A stretch of DNA of 64,000 nucleotides from Ignelater luminosus (taxonomy: Eukaryota > Arthropoda > Insecta > Coleoptera > Elateridae), in assembly GCA_011009095.1 (NCBI GenBank), contig VTPC01003598.1:37148-101147 (forward strand). The letters run 5' to 3'. The notes under the pieces were generated by a model. The model was not told the DNA's origin, ran no database searches, and saw only the letters and a program-made list of their open reading frames with translations. Within the stretch, counting starts at the first letter, position 1; each line of letters begins with the position of its first letter. Both the position numbers and the translations under genes were made by a program. Shown here one piece after another: positions 23,182-33,989 of the stretch.

Positions 23182-25470
23182 ATTTATTGGATTATTTTTC
23201 AATTTAAACAAGAAATTTTATTTAAAGGAACTTAAGCACAAAAAATTGTTATATAAAGTTCTTTTCTTTGATACAGCGTGTAGGTACCAGAATTTTGTAA
23301 CTATTTTGACATAGGGTACCGTTAAGAAATCTTGCATCACCCGATTGAAATATAAATAAACTTCGAGTTATCTGCTTGGCAATAACTTAAGTCTATTACT
23401 ATCCAGTGCCTTTTCAAACATTTAATATCATTTCTCGCTTTGGTTTTATAAATAATAAAATAAATTTACTTATAGTACCCTTAAGTACAAGTGATAGAAT
23501 TCATGATTTACTCAACACTCGTTTTTCTGCACTGTCTGTTTTGCTAAAATTATAATTTTAAATTCAATTGCAGATTTTCTAATTTCTCTTCTTAAGAATT
23601 TCTTCCAACAATTGCAAATCATCCTGGCTTGATGTACAAGCCCACTGCGCACACATTTTTAAATATAAAAGATGACAAGTTTGAAAACTGGCTCGTTCAA
23701 TTTTTTCCACTGCTGTTCAATGCTTCCTTGACCTCCTCTCCACTTCCATCGATATTTCCTACTTATTTTTGTTTCGTTGTTTATAAACATCTGCGTTTAG
23801 CTGGAATTTTTGAATGTCGAAGTATATCAGACACTAAAGTACCTGTGTTAACCAGCTTGAGAAAACACCAAAACACAGTTGCGTAACAGCATCGGTAGAG
23901 GTCCTGATCCAAACACTTCCGATGAGATCATCTCCAGCACGCCTTCTAAGCAAAGCATGAAAGTCTGTCAAAGTTAACGTATTTACTTCTCTTTTTACTA
24001 TTGGTTTTATCAAAGAATCTTTAATACTATTCCTTCATGGAAAGTTTAGTAAGTAGAAAGGTTCAATTCCAATATATGAATGATACCTTCATTATTTAGT
24101 TTTATGTATAAGGCACTTTTACTACATTTTAGACCATTTAAATAATCAGCATCTATTGAACATATTATCGAAGATGAAGCCCTTTTCTTCATTTTCTTGA
24201 GATGCTTAAGCTTCGTCCATGAAAAGAATCTTCAGTTAACTTCTTTCTCTATCTAAATTAGTGTATTGAAACATGCTTGATGAATAGTATTTTTCTTCGT
24301 AGGTGATGCTTTCACATAATCCCAAAAGTAAAATATGCAGAGGTCAATTGAACGTTTATAAAGAGGAATGACAGATGATAGATACAGATTTTTCTGCTGC
24401 ATTTGTTCGATGATAAATTCAAACAAAATTGACATGCAGAAGAAATCTTTTAAGCGTAGACATGTAATTACCAAGACTGGCAAAACTAGACAGACCTTAC
24501 TTGGAGATGTTGCTTCGATTCAAGAAAAAGCAATTACCTGGAGTTCGAGGGTACCCAGCAATGTAAATTAAATTCCATTGACTAATACAAACACACAACA
24601 AAGTGACTCAGAAATTATGCTGAAATTTGATACAAATGTGTAGAGGTATAATAGTATAATAGCTAGACCCAAAATACTAGACCCTCTTTATAGTGCCCAT
24701 GGGTATGAGTATTACTGGCCAAGAATGTATCTTTATAAGATTTCGTCATAATTCATTAACCATGAGTATTATTCCCTTGGTATTTGAAATTCTTAACTTC
24801 ATTTGGGAATTTCTCACTTGCAATGCATGCAAAAGCTACGATTTTTAAGCAGAATAGTTGAGGCAGGCTTAGACTTTTCCGGCTTCTTTGAATTCTTCAA
24901 ACTTTAGTAGCTCCAATATCCTATCCCAACTTGTCAACCACATTGCACTCTGGAAACCATGTGACCAGAGGTTTGGTTCCAGCAAAAATGTATTGGCTGT
25001 TTTCAGATTTCTAGAATTTTAGGAAATCTTCAACTGGTTCTGTCATGCAAGATCTTCATTACTGTGGTCATACATTATTATCGTATGTACTTCCAATCAG
25101 CTGCATTATAATTAACGAAACTGTTTTGAGAAAATTGAAAACCATGTGTAGGGAGAATTTTGAGCTTCCAACAGTTAAAGTCAAAGTTACTAACGCACGC
25201 CACTACATACATTGCTTTCGGACTTGAAGTGGATCTTTGATAATTCCTTCCTAATGTTGGTTAATACATCTTACATCCCTCAACCAAGACATTTCACTAT
25301 AAATTCGTACCTTTTTTAATGTGTATCTCAGCTTTTCAAAGCTATTTCATTCATGATCAATCATTGATCTTTATAGTTAGTCAAAGATCTTAAATTGGAA
25401 ATCCAAATTTTTGACAAGCGACACAGGATTAGGAGAAAGTTTTTTCAGTAACAGATTGATAAAGATGAGC
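23182..25470. other. Intergenic AT-rich DNA, nothing recognised
   Basis: No gene, RNA or classified repeat was recognised. A lone polymerase III B-box match (GGTTCAATTCC at 24060) has no visible A box upstream. Short reading frames do not resemble known proteins. Confidence 0.5.
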
Positions 25471-25479
25471 AGTACCTAT

Positions 25480-25740
25480 ACTATAGAGATTCTGGGAAAA
25501 CTCTGAGCACTTGGTGGAGAAGGAAGCCCACCACACGTGGCTTGGTGAAGGACGATCCCCAACCATTAGTCATTATAAGTGCTGAGGTGGACGATGAAGT
25601 TAGATTGTCAGCAACCGTAGGGGGTTTGGTAGAAGATGAAACCCGATCGTTAGCCACCAGAGGTGGCTTGATGGAGAGTCAAACCTGACCATTAGCTACC
25701 AAAGGAAACTAGATGAAGAACAAAAGTTTGACTCTATGGC
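25480..25740 (-). repeat. Dispersed hairpin-bearing repeat, copy D
   Basis: Partial copy with three or four worn units built on TTGGTGAAGGACGAT, TGAGGTGGACGATGAAG, TTGGTAGAAGATGAAACCCG and TTGATGGAGAG. A perfect small hairpin GCCACC-AGA-GGTGGC lies at 25653-25667. Orientation is the same as copy C. Confidence 0.55.
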
Positions 25741-26399
25741 AAGATTAATTTCCCTTAACCAATCTAACTGTACAAAGATATCTTATAAACCATAAATGAT
25801 AAGAAACTGATTGAATTTCCAAAATTCCACATTTGCAGTTTTCAGTTTTTTGCATTGTCGACCTGAAAGATGATCTCGTAGGACAAAAGTATATACAGCC
25901 TTTTTTCCCATCCCAAGACGCATATGAGACTAGCAACTACACCTTCCTAGGATCTCGGAGAACTATTCCAGAAAGGTCCAAAAGAAAACTAACTACATCT
26001 TTTTATTCCATTTCACCCCAAAGATATCGAAGTAACTAAGCTTCTTGTCCGGATGATGCCGTTTAGTATAAAAAAAGACAAGCTCGACTGGATCATAATT
26101 AACTTAGTTACGAATTTTTTAGATGGGCATCGCGAAAGACCATGGAAAAAAGTGCAAAGTTAACCGAATCAAACCGGATTTCTAGTAGGTAGAGATACAC
26201 TCCCAGAATGCAGATCTTAAATATCATGTCGATTGAATCATTCAAACGGTTCTGGTGGGGTGTGTAAGATTCGCAACACACCCGAAAGGCTTTTGGAGGA
26301 AATTCGGAGTGTTTTGGTCTACTATCAACAATCACGGGCCGAAAACACTCACAATCTACGTTAATCAGCAAAAACCAAACCCCTTATAAAATCGGTTCA

Positions 26400-26760
26400 A
26401 GCGGCCTAGGACGCAGATGAAGACACTCAATCGGGATATTAAATGCCGTTTCGTTATCTTCGCAAGACTCCCACCTCTTTCCTCCCCTTCACGAATGGCT
26501 ATGGACCCGGATTTAAATCTGCAAAGAGCAAAACTTTCCGAGGAGGTTTTACATCACAACGCTCCGGGTTCCAGATCGCTAGGGCCTTACATAAGGCCCA
26601 AGTCATCTTCGTCTATTTTCGCCGCTAGATGTCACCACATTCGCTCCGTGAACCTTATGTTTCACCTACCCTCCAAATTTGGTCAAAATTGGCCCACGCG
26701 TTCTCGGATTATTTCGAATTCTTCGTTTTGAAAAAGTGCAAATTTCTAACTTTGACGCTC
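26400..26760 (-). repeat. Interspersed repeat related to 60658-61345, inverted
   Basis: The segment 26613-26740 is the reverse complement, with divergence, of about 60810-60935. Shared words, read on the minus strand, are GCACTTTTT, AAATTTGACCAA-like and GTGACATCTAGCGGCGAAAA. No coding potential of known type is visible and the superfamily is unknown. Flanking sequence on both sides (26040-26400 and 26760-26830) may belong to the same insertion. Confidence 0.55.
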
Positions 26761-26829
26761 CTATTTGACATTTGATGAAAAGCCACTAGACGACTCGCCT
26801 ACAGTCAGCCTATCGGCCGGTCCTAGTCT

Positions 26830-28205
26830 CGCCCAAATGCGAGAGCAAACATGATTGTAAATTATGTAAATTATTAGATACTTATGGTGAATAAAATAAA
26901 TTGTAGAACTGGACTTGTCCTTCAATCGCTTAATGTAATAATAACAAAAGTAGAAAAGATAATAAACCAATATGTAGGGGACCAGCACACTCCACTGAAG
27001 AACCAATTTTGCTCTGGAGAAAACCAAGTACAAATTTGAAAATGTAATGGTCACCTTAAAAGTATTTTAAATGTGTTGGAGAAACTGTAGTTAACAGTTA
27101 TTTATGGAAAAACCCTAACAATAGGATGTTAGTTAACTAATAGCAGTCCGGAAAACAGGTGGCAGGAGACATCAATACAAACAGAAAAGTCTTATACAAC
27201 CATGGTCAAATCTCAACAGTTTTCCCAGAAACGATTAATAAAGTTCCAAACTTTCATACGTTATTATTATGCAATAACTAATGAAGATTCTACTTTGAGA
27301 TTTGTCCAGAAGATTGGTCTCATCCAGCCTAATAAAAAAGTATTGTACAAATTTCTTTAAATTATTAGTTTAGCCACAAAAGAACAAAATGCATTACGAA
27401 ACATGCATGAATGAAATTTCTAAGAGAATTGGCAACCCTGCACTACTTGAAAAAAAGATTTAGTGCTCCGAAAGTAAATAAACACTTTCTCTTTCTATAA
27501 CCCTAGTCAAGCCAGACATTCCAGTAAATAGCGGGTGGTTTGTTCCTTTTACCGTCAGCTACCTTCTTTTATCTTGGCCAAAGAAGTAAACCCATTTTGT
27601 ACTGCTTTCAAGTTGCACCCCCTGCTAAGTTTACATACAACGGTACGAGTTTAAACCGAACTATTTTACAGGAAAACATCTGAATTTAGAGAAGATCCTG
27701 TCAAATAGCTTTTGCAACCAGCTGTGATTGCAATCATTTCAGGTTCAGTTTCTTTTTATGCGCAATGAACGCTTATTACACCCTATTTACAGTTAATGTC
27801 AGTACTCTTACTTTTCTAACATCTTTATGCGATGCCAATAATTTAAATAATTTTTAATCAGGGTAACCTTGACATGCGAATGTGAGTGTACGTCAATATT
27901 ACAAAGATTTCAATGCTGTATCGTTACCTACCGCATAATGCTAAATTTTGCTTATTTTCTTGAAATAGAGATAGAAAAGAATTTTATTATACTTTTTGTT
28001 CCAATTGCCCTTCCCTCTCCCTCTCACATGTGAAAAATACCAAGGTTTTTACACTCGTATTTTTTAACAAATCCCCTTTTTCTAAAAAACAGGTACTCTT
28101 TAAAAAATCAAAAAATTATTCGAAGACTTCTGGTATTAGCACAAAATAAAATAAGCAATACAAACAGCAATTAAGTTTGTATTATTAATTGTGTAAACTC
28201 GACTA
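26830..28205. other. Intergenic AT-rich DNA, nothing recognised
   Basis: No gene or repeat could be supported in this stretch. Confidence 0.5.
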
Positions 28206-28209
28206 TGTT

Positions 28210-28379
28210 CTTGCAGTGTTAATTTACTTAATTAAAAAGTGGTTTTTGTTGAATGATGGTTTCCAGGATAACCTAACATCAAATTAGCTACAAGTAACTT
28301 TTTTAATTTACTTTTTCAATTATTCCCTACAAACCATCATTTAACAAAAACTATTTTTTACGTAAATTTACATTACAAG
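28210..28379. repeat. MITE with 45-50 bp imperfect terminal inverted repeats, 170 bp
   Basis: Arms at about 28210-28262 and 28331-28379 pair along their length. The inner parts, GTTTTTGTTGAATGATGGTT on the left and GTTTTTGTTAAATGATGGTT on the right read inward, are nearly identical. The outer ends begin CTTGCAGTG and CTTGTAATG. The spacer is only about 68 nt. No target duplication was identified. Confidence 0.65.
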
Positions 28380-28537
28380 AAGTTAAAAGATTTATACAAT
28401 AGAATACAATACAAAGAAGTAACAACCTACATCCCTTTAAATAGGTAGTACAACAAACAGATTATTTACGGTTTTATGAGCAAAGATTTATCCCAGGTAA
28501 AACTTAAAGTTAACTCAACTTTCTAATGATTTATTAG

Positions 28538-28732
28538 AGGGTGTCTAAAATACATTTGCGTAAGGCTATAATCAAGGTTTTAGTGCGACACCGTTGCCAG
28601 ATAGTGCTAGCTGTTTTTTCATATTTTCTTGAAAACGGCGTAAGATAGAAATAATTTTTACTGGGCTTTTCTGTTTCAAATGACTTTTCCTATCACCTGT
28701 TTCATGGACTACTATTAATTCAGTAACACCCT
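28538..28732. repeat. Possible MITE with AGGGTGT ends
   Basis: AGGGTGTCT at 28538 faces AACACCCT ending at 28732, giving short inverted ends about 195 bp apart, as in many TA-targeting MITEs. The match is short, so this is a weak call. The remaining DNA from 28733 to 29823 shows nothing. Confidence 0.3.
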
Positions 28733-29823
28733 AATTTTGGTTTTGGTTTAAAAACAAATTTTTTTAATTTAAATATTTAATGTTTTTATTTATAATTTTT
28801 TAGTTAAATAAATAATAAAATAGCAGCATGTATGCTGATATAGTTAGAAAGTATAATTATCATGAAGCAATGCAAGATTTTTTAACACCACTGTATACTA
28901 TATACTAATTTAAATTTTATCAATTAACATTAATTATTTTAGCAGGATGTAACCTCACTCAAATGTCATTTCAAAGACTTTTTATCCAATATAAAGCTTT
29001 TGTTTTTTAAGTTTACTATTTAAAATTATAGTAAACAAAATTAGACTTGACAGTGACAGTAAAATAAAAATGTGGTTATGTTAATTAATTTCTATTTATT
29101 TCTTTTTGTTTTTGAAATTTTTAGTATAAATGTAAGTAAATACAGAATTTAATTTTTTGACTTGAACTATTTATTTAAAATAGAAAATCTAATATTTCAC
29201 AAAACTCTCATAATGAATTTCTCCATACTAATCCGACACTGTACCTTTTAGCTTGTGAATGTTTAAATAAAAATTAGCATATAAATGTCTATTTTGTGTA
29301 CCTTTATAAGCGATTGTAATAATAATACCAATTTACTTACCTACTTCTTAAGAATTTGTCTGTAGCGAATTAAACAAAAAGGAATAAAGAAAAAGTGCCA
29401 TTTAACTTCGACAACTTTTGGATGCAGTCATATAATTTATATACCTGTTACATCACAATATTATTTACAAATATATATGTTATTAATATTTATAAATCAT
29501 CTATTAATATATAATATACATTATATAAAAAAATCAGCTGATGTGTACAAAAATTAGTTATTATTAATAATTCAGTCTTAATTCTAAAATCTAACAATTT
29601 ACAACTTTTACCTTGTGTGATGTTATTAAAAATGTATTTAAATGCATAAAACAACAAAATATACATAAATAAATTTTACTAGCCTTAAGAAACTATTTTC
29701 TATCAAAAATTGTTCATGATGATAATAATTATGTACTATTATTATTATTATTATATCAAGTTATTATGATGACCACAAATTCGTTGCAAAAATACATTAT
29801 TTGTGACACGCCAGATCTTTCTT

Positions 29824-31752
29824 TTACACCTTTCCCAGCAGATCATGTACGTACATCTTTTTCTTGTACCCTCGCTTTAAAAACATACGAATTAGTATAA
29901 CTATTAAACAAAAGGAACCTACATATAGAATAAAACACATACTCGTATCAATTCTCTTGAAAAAATATGGTGATGATCCATTGTTTGTAGCCGATCCTTC
30001 CAAACCCATGTGAAGAACTCTCGTATCGGATCCTATGTACCTCACATTTATACTACTATAAACGTGCTTCAAATATAAGAGAACTTCAGGATAAATCCAA
30101 CTCTTGTCAGAACTTTTACAAGTAGGACAACGTTCTGGTGCTGGAAATTGAATTTTTGGAAATTCAGGATCTTCAGTTGCATCACCTTGTAAACGTTTAT
30201 TAACAGTATTGTGTGCCATCCATAACCACAACACTGCCGAGTCTAACGAACTAACACTTTTCATGTCTTTTTCCACAGCCATTTCTTGGAAATGTTGGGA
30301 GCAATCTTGACAACCAAAGAAATGTTTAATGTAGCCTAACATGGCATCCAAGATTTCTCTAGGATAAGCATCTTCGTTACCCACATTTTGTTCAGCAGCG
30401 GCTACAGTTAAAAAGTGGAACATTTTCCATAAACCGCACGGATATCCACGGAATGTTGCAGAGCTTCCCCTACATGCTAACCATTGTGGAGGAGAAGAGA
30501 ATACTTGTCTACCATCTTCTTCAGCTTTACTCACCCACTGAGCTATATCGGCCCCACTAACACTATCACCAACTGCAGCAACCTTATCTTTAATTTGAGT
30601 CAGGAACTGTTGACCTTGACTTCCAAATGGAAAATATTTTACTAATACTTTTAAATATTTAGTTAAAGCTTCCAATTTCTCCCCGGATATACTTTTAACT
30701 AATGCTATTTCACGTTTCAAGGAATATCTTAATGCAGTCTCTAAATCAGCCTGGAAAACTACATCACCCATTTGTTTAATTTTCTTTTTAAGATTCTCCG
30801 TTTCTCTTGCTTCCATCAAAGCAGACATATCGGGGATATCAGCTTCGATCCATTTACCAGTAAAAATATTCTTTTTAGTCGTCACTTCTGGTACTTGTAT
30901 CGATCGTGGTCTTAAAAATTCCCTAATAGCTATTCTTATTCCTTCTCTAGTATTTACAAATTCAGATAGGAATTCTTGAGTTCCATCATCACCCTTTACA
31001 AAAATAGTTGGTAATTTTACAGCCCTGACATTTCTTTCCAAGGCTGTATTATTTGCTAAAGAATATTTAATCACAATATTGGAAGCCTCGTGTAAATCAA
31101 ATGCAATTTCTGGTCCAATCATACTGTCAGGCTGCTCCAGAATAAGGAAAACATATTTTGTTCCACTTGGAACATCATCGAATAAACGACTTGCATCAGA
31201 ATCTATATAAGGAAGAATATTTGGAAATTGTTTCCCTCTACCTTCTCTCTGTTCTTGAATTATCTTTTTTATCAAGAATAACTTGTGGGAATAAACATCT
31301 TCACCTTTTTGTACATCAGATCCAATCCTACCTGGTCCTTCTTGATAATTTTCATGGATGTATCGCAGGGTAGGATAAGCCATAATCTCGAAATCTCTAC
31401 AAATTGGTGCATTATCTTCATCGTTACAATCAATAGCTGCAATAGTTACAATATCCTTCCAACCCTTAACATCACTACCGAGTGCTTTCCATGATGGTGC
31501 AAATCTTTGACAGAATCCACACCAGCTGTTATAAAATTCTATCAATAACGCATGGTTTTTACCATATATTGAATTTTTAAAATTATTTGCTGTCAAAATT
31601 GTAATGTCATCTTCTGGAGAATATAGGCCTTGACCTTCTATCAACTGTTTGTACTTCTTTAGTTCCTGATTACTCAACGCAGCATTTCTTGAAAAATCAA
31701 TAACGCAACCCAACACGATTGAAATAAATAAAATTTTATTAAACTCAAACAT
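29824..31752 (-). CDS. Qsox: Quiescin sulfhydryl oxidase (QSOX), single coding exon
   Basis: FAD-linked sulfhydryl oxidase of the secretory pathway. It forms disulfides in client proteins and passes electrons to oxygen, giving hydrogen peroxide. The upstream in-frame start would be GTG (31782), so I start at the first ATG (31752). This gives 642 residues opening directly with a hydrophobic signal peptide (about residues 1-22). Domains in order are a thioredoxin domain with WCGFC (Cys78, Cys81), a degenerate second thioredoxin fold (about 180-280), a helix-rich linker, and an ERV/ALR FAD domain (about 420-550). The last has CRGS..FRGYPCGLW (Cys427, Cys439), the active CQDC (Cys481, Cys484), the WLWMAHNTVNKRL helix and a structural CPTC (Cys542, Cys545). 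A membrane span at about 605-624 precedes a basic tail. CGFC replaces the CGHC of vertebrate QSOX1. No intron interrupts the 1.9 kb frame. A canonical poly(A) signal was not found within 600 nt after the stop. All key cysteines are present, so it looks functional. Confidence 0.96.
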   Translation of the reverse strand: MFEFNKILFISIVLGCVIDFSRNAALSNQELKKYKQLIEGQGLYSPEDDITILTANNFKNSIYGKNHALLIEFYNSWCGFCQRFAPSWKALGSDVKGWKDIVTIAAIDCNDEDNAPICRDFEIMAYPTLRYIHENYQEGPGRIGSDVQKGEDVYSHKLFLIKKIIQEQREGRGKQFPNILPYIDSDASRLFDDVPSGTKYVFLILEQPDSMIGPEIAFDLHEASNIVIKYSLANNTALERNVRAVKLPTIFVKGDDGTQEFLSEFVNTREGIRIAIREFLRPRSIQVPEVTTKKNIFTGKWIEADIPDMSALMEARETENLKKKIKQMGDVVFQADLETALRYSLKREIALVKSISGEKLEALTKYLKVLVKYFPFGSQGQQFLTQIKDKVAAVGDSVSGADIAQWVSKAEEDGRQVFSSPPQWLACRGSSATFRGYPCGLWKMFHFLTVAAAEQNVGNEDAYPREILDAMLGYIKHFFGCQDCSQHFQEMAVEKDMKSVSSLDSAVLWLWMAHNTVNKRLQGDATEDPEFPKIQFPAPERCPTCKSSDKSWIYPEVLLYLKHVYSSINVRYIGSDTRVLHMGLEGSATNNGSSPYFFKRIDTSMCFILYVGSFCLIVILIRMFLKRGYKKKMYVHDLLGKV

Positions 31753-32480
31753 ATTTTCTTTCTTGAGATCAACACTTGTCACGCAATATTAACTTGACAA
31801 CTATTATCGATGAAAAAAAAAAACAAAACAAAACCACTACGGAACGAAACACAAAAGAAGAGGTTAGAAATTTAGAAAAGTCAGCGTTCCTGCTGTATAC
31901 GCTCCGAGGTGTGCCGGTGAACTGACCAAAAGTTTCTTGTACATATCAATACAGTACACATATTTTTTAATTTGATATGATAAGGTTTAAATTAGCACAG
32001 TAACTGCAGTACTCGAACTACTTGTGTAAACACTCGTAAAACATTTGACAATCGTAAAACTAGTATACGTCGTACACGTCGTATACGTCGTTCCACATTT
32101 CGCACAGCAAGTGACCTTACGAACTGTTTGATTCGTCTATCCTTCTCTCACTTTTATAGCTATGTACACCCTCTATCCTTTACGTAACAACCGTGAAAGC
32201 TTTGCCGAAGTGAATATTATTAATTATGGAGAATTCAGTAGCGTAACAACTCATTAAGGCCCCCCCCGCAAGAGGTTAAATGGGGTCCTTATTGTAAACA
32301 CATAAATAATAAATAGAAATTTGCCTCATTTTATATAAAATTTTTATTAATTAATTTGTCATTTTTATATACGTTACTAAAGAAAAAATAAGAAACAATA
32401 CATCGTAAACTATAGATTACAGTGATATACATGTTTAATATTCTAGAAATTTATTTGAAATTGGAAAGGCTTTTTCTATA
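31753..32480. other. 5' flank of Qsox
   Basis: Presumed promoter and 5' untranslated region of the minus-strand QSOX gene. A short tandem stretch based on GTCGTATAC lies at about 32060-32090. No TATA box or initiator could be assigned with confidence. The far part merges into repeat-rich DNA ending at the MITE at 32481. Confidence 0.4.
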
Positions 32481-33985
32481 CAGGGTGATTCCGAAATAAA
32501 GGGTATCCTTTTAATAGGTGATAAGTGAGGCTAAAAAAACACAAAAAATAAAAAAACGAAGTAGCTCTGTGAAAGTTGAAAATTTTGACAATTTTCCTAA
32601 ATATTAAAAACTAAAGCCGTCCCTGGTTAGAAAAAGAAAAGTGTTTCTTGTATTCTCCCCTTAAAAAGTGAAAGTTAAGGAGATTTACGATGTTTCTAAA
32701 CCCTTGTAGTACAAGAACGAAAATTTACCAGACATGCCTATTTTCTTGGAACTAATAACGCAGGTGTAGTAGCACAATGAACAATAAATACCATTATGAG
32801 CTACCCCCTGGACGTTTTACAACTTTTCCTTCTTAAATCTGAAGTTCAGGAGATTAAAGAAATTGGTATAGCCAGCCCCAAATATGTTTAACATGCAGGG
32901 GGTTGTTGAAATGCATTAAGACAGTAAAAAAAATAATTACATAATTTATGCAACGAACAATTAGACTCCAGTCTCACAAGCAACATTTTAATCCCTTATT
33001 ATTATTTAGTCACTTGAATAGAGGAAACATTTTAAATGGCAACGGATACACATAGTATACTTAAATGAAACATGCGTATGGAAAGTACTACTAACTATCG
33101 CCTCTGTATTTAATTCACTTCAATAAATTCAACCAATTTTTTTTATGTAGCATAATGCTTATTGAAGTTTTTGGTTCTTCGGAGTTTTACAGAAAAAAAT
33201 CACTAACAGTAAAATCTTAATATTTTTTTTTCACGTTCGTTAAAAAAAGTGTAACATTTTTCATTAATTTCCGTTTATAAAGGATGCGTTTGTTTCATCG
33301 CGATAGAAGCGTGAAAAAAAGTGCCATAACGGTTCATTTTTTCACGCATTTGGGTGAAAAAAAGTATCGTAACGTGTCATTTTTTAACGCAAAATATTTA
33401 AACACATAGGAGGCTACCGTTGTTGATACACACTGGCTTTTGTCAGAAATTAGTACGCATCGATGTGACGCGTCGAGAAAGCTGTTATTGAAGTAGGTAG
33501 TTCTTGATTTTTATTACGAACGTGAAAAAAGTTTTGTATGCAATTCGTGAGTAAAGTTACTTTTTTCACTCGGCGGATTTGCGCACTCGCCTACGGCTCG
33601 TGCGGCAAACTTTCCTTCTCGTGAAAAAAACATACACTTTACTCACTTGTTGCATAAATAACTATCCGTTTACAGATTAAAAAGTAAAACTTAAAAACGT
33701 GCCCATTCGTTATTTATGGCATTGTAGAAACCAGAAAAACTATTATACCCCTCACATAAATAGCAAGCGCTACCTGCCAATGACAAGGCCAGTCAGTCAA
33801 CCCCTATCGATGTTTGCTTAAGTAAAAGTATGAGAGCAGGACCGGCTTGGCTTAGTGATTAAATTTGAATTACATTTTTCTCGGAAACTATGCAATTTTT
33901 ATCTACCTTTTTTGATCGCAAATGTATGTACTATCACACCGCTATCCGCCTTTAAGAGGATACCCTTTATTTCGGAATCACCCTG
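32481..33985 (+). mobile_element. TA-flanked MITE family, long copy (1505 bp)
   Basis: Terminal inverted repeats start CAGGGTGATTCCGAAATAAA and match at both ends for about 27 bp. TA flanks both sides (32479-32480 and 33986-33987). Its outer parts align along their length with the 434-bp copy at 36211-36644 in reverse orientation. The extra segment of about 1070 bp (roughly 32844-33913) is absent from the short copy and contains a further foldback (33537-33656). Either the short copy is a deletion derivative or this one received insertions. No transposase frame is seen. The TIRs and TA target point to the Tc1/mariner superfamily. Confidence 0.85.
33537..33656. repeat. Hairpin MITE nested in the 32481-33985 element
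   Basis: Ends read TATGCAATTCGTGAGTAAAG on the left and TATGCAACAAGTGAGTAAAG inward from the right, an imperfect inverted repeat. The centre is G+C-rich (CGCACTCGCCTACGGCTCGTGCG) and itself palindromic. The flanks carry repeated GTGAAAAAA words, which may belong to the same insertion. Confidence 0.6.
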
Positions 33986-33989
33986 TATA

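Noticed and set aside
24060-24070. Polymerase III B-box match GGTTCAATTCC
   Set aside because: No A box at suitable distance and no tRNA-like fold, so probably chance.
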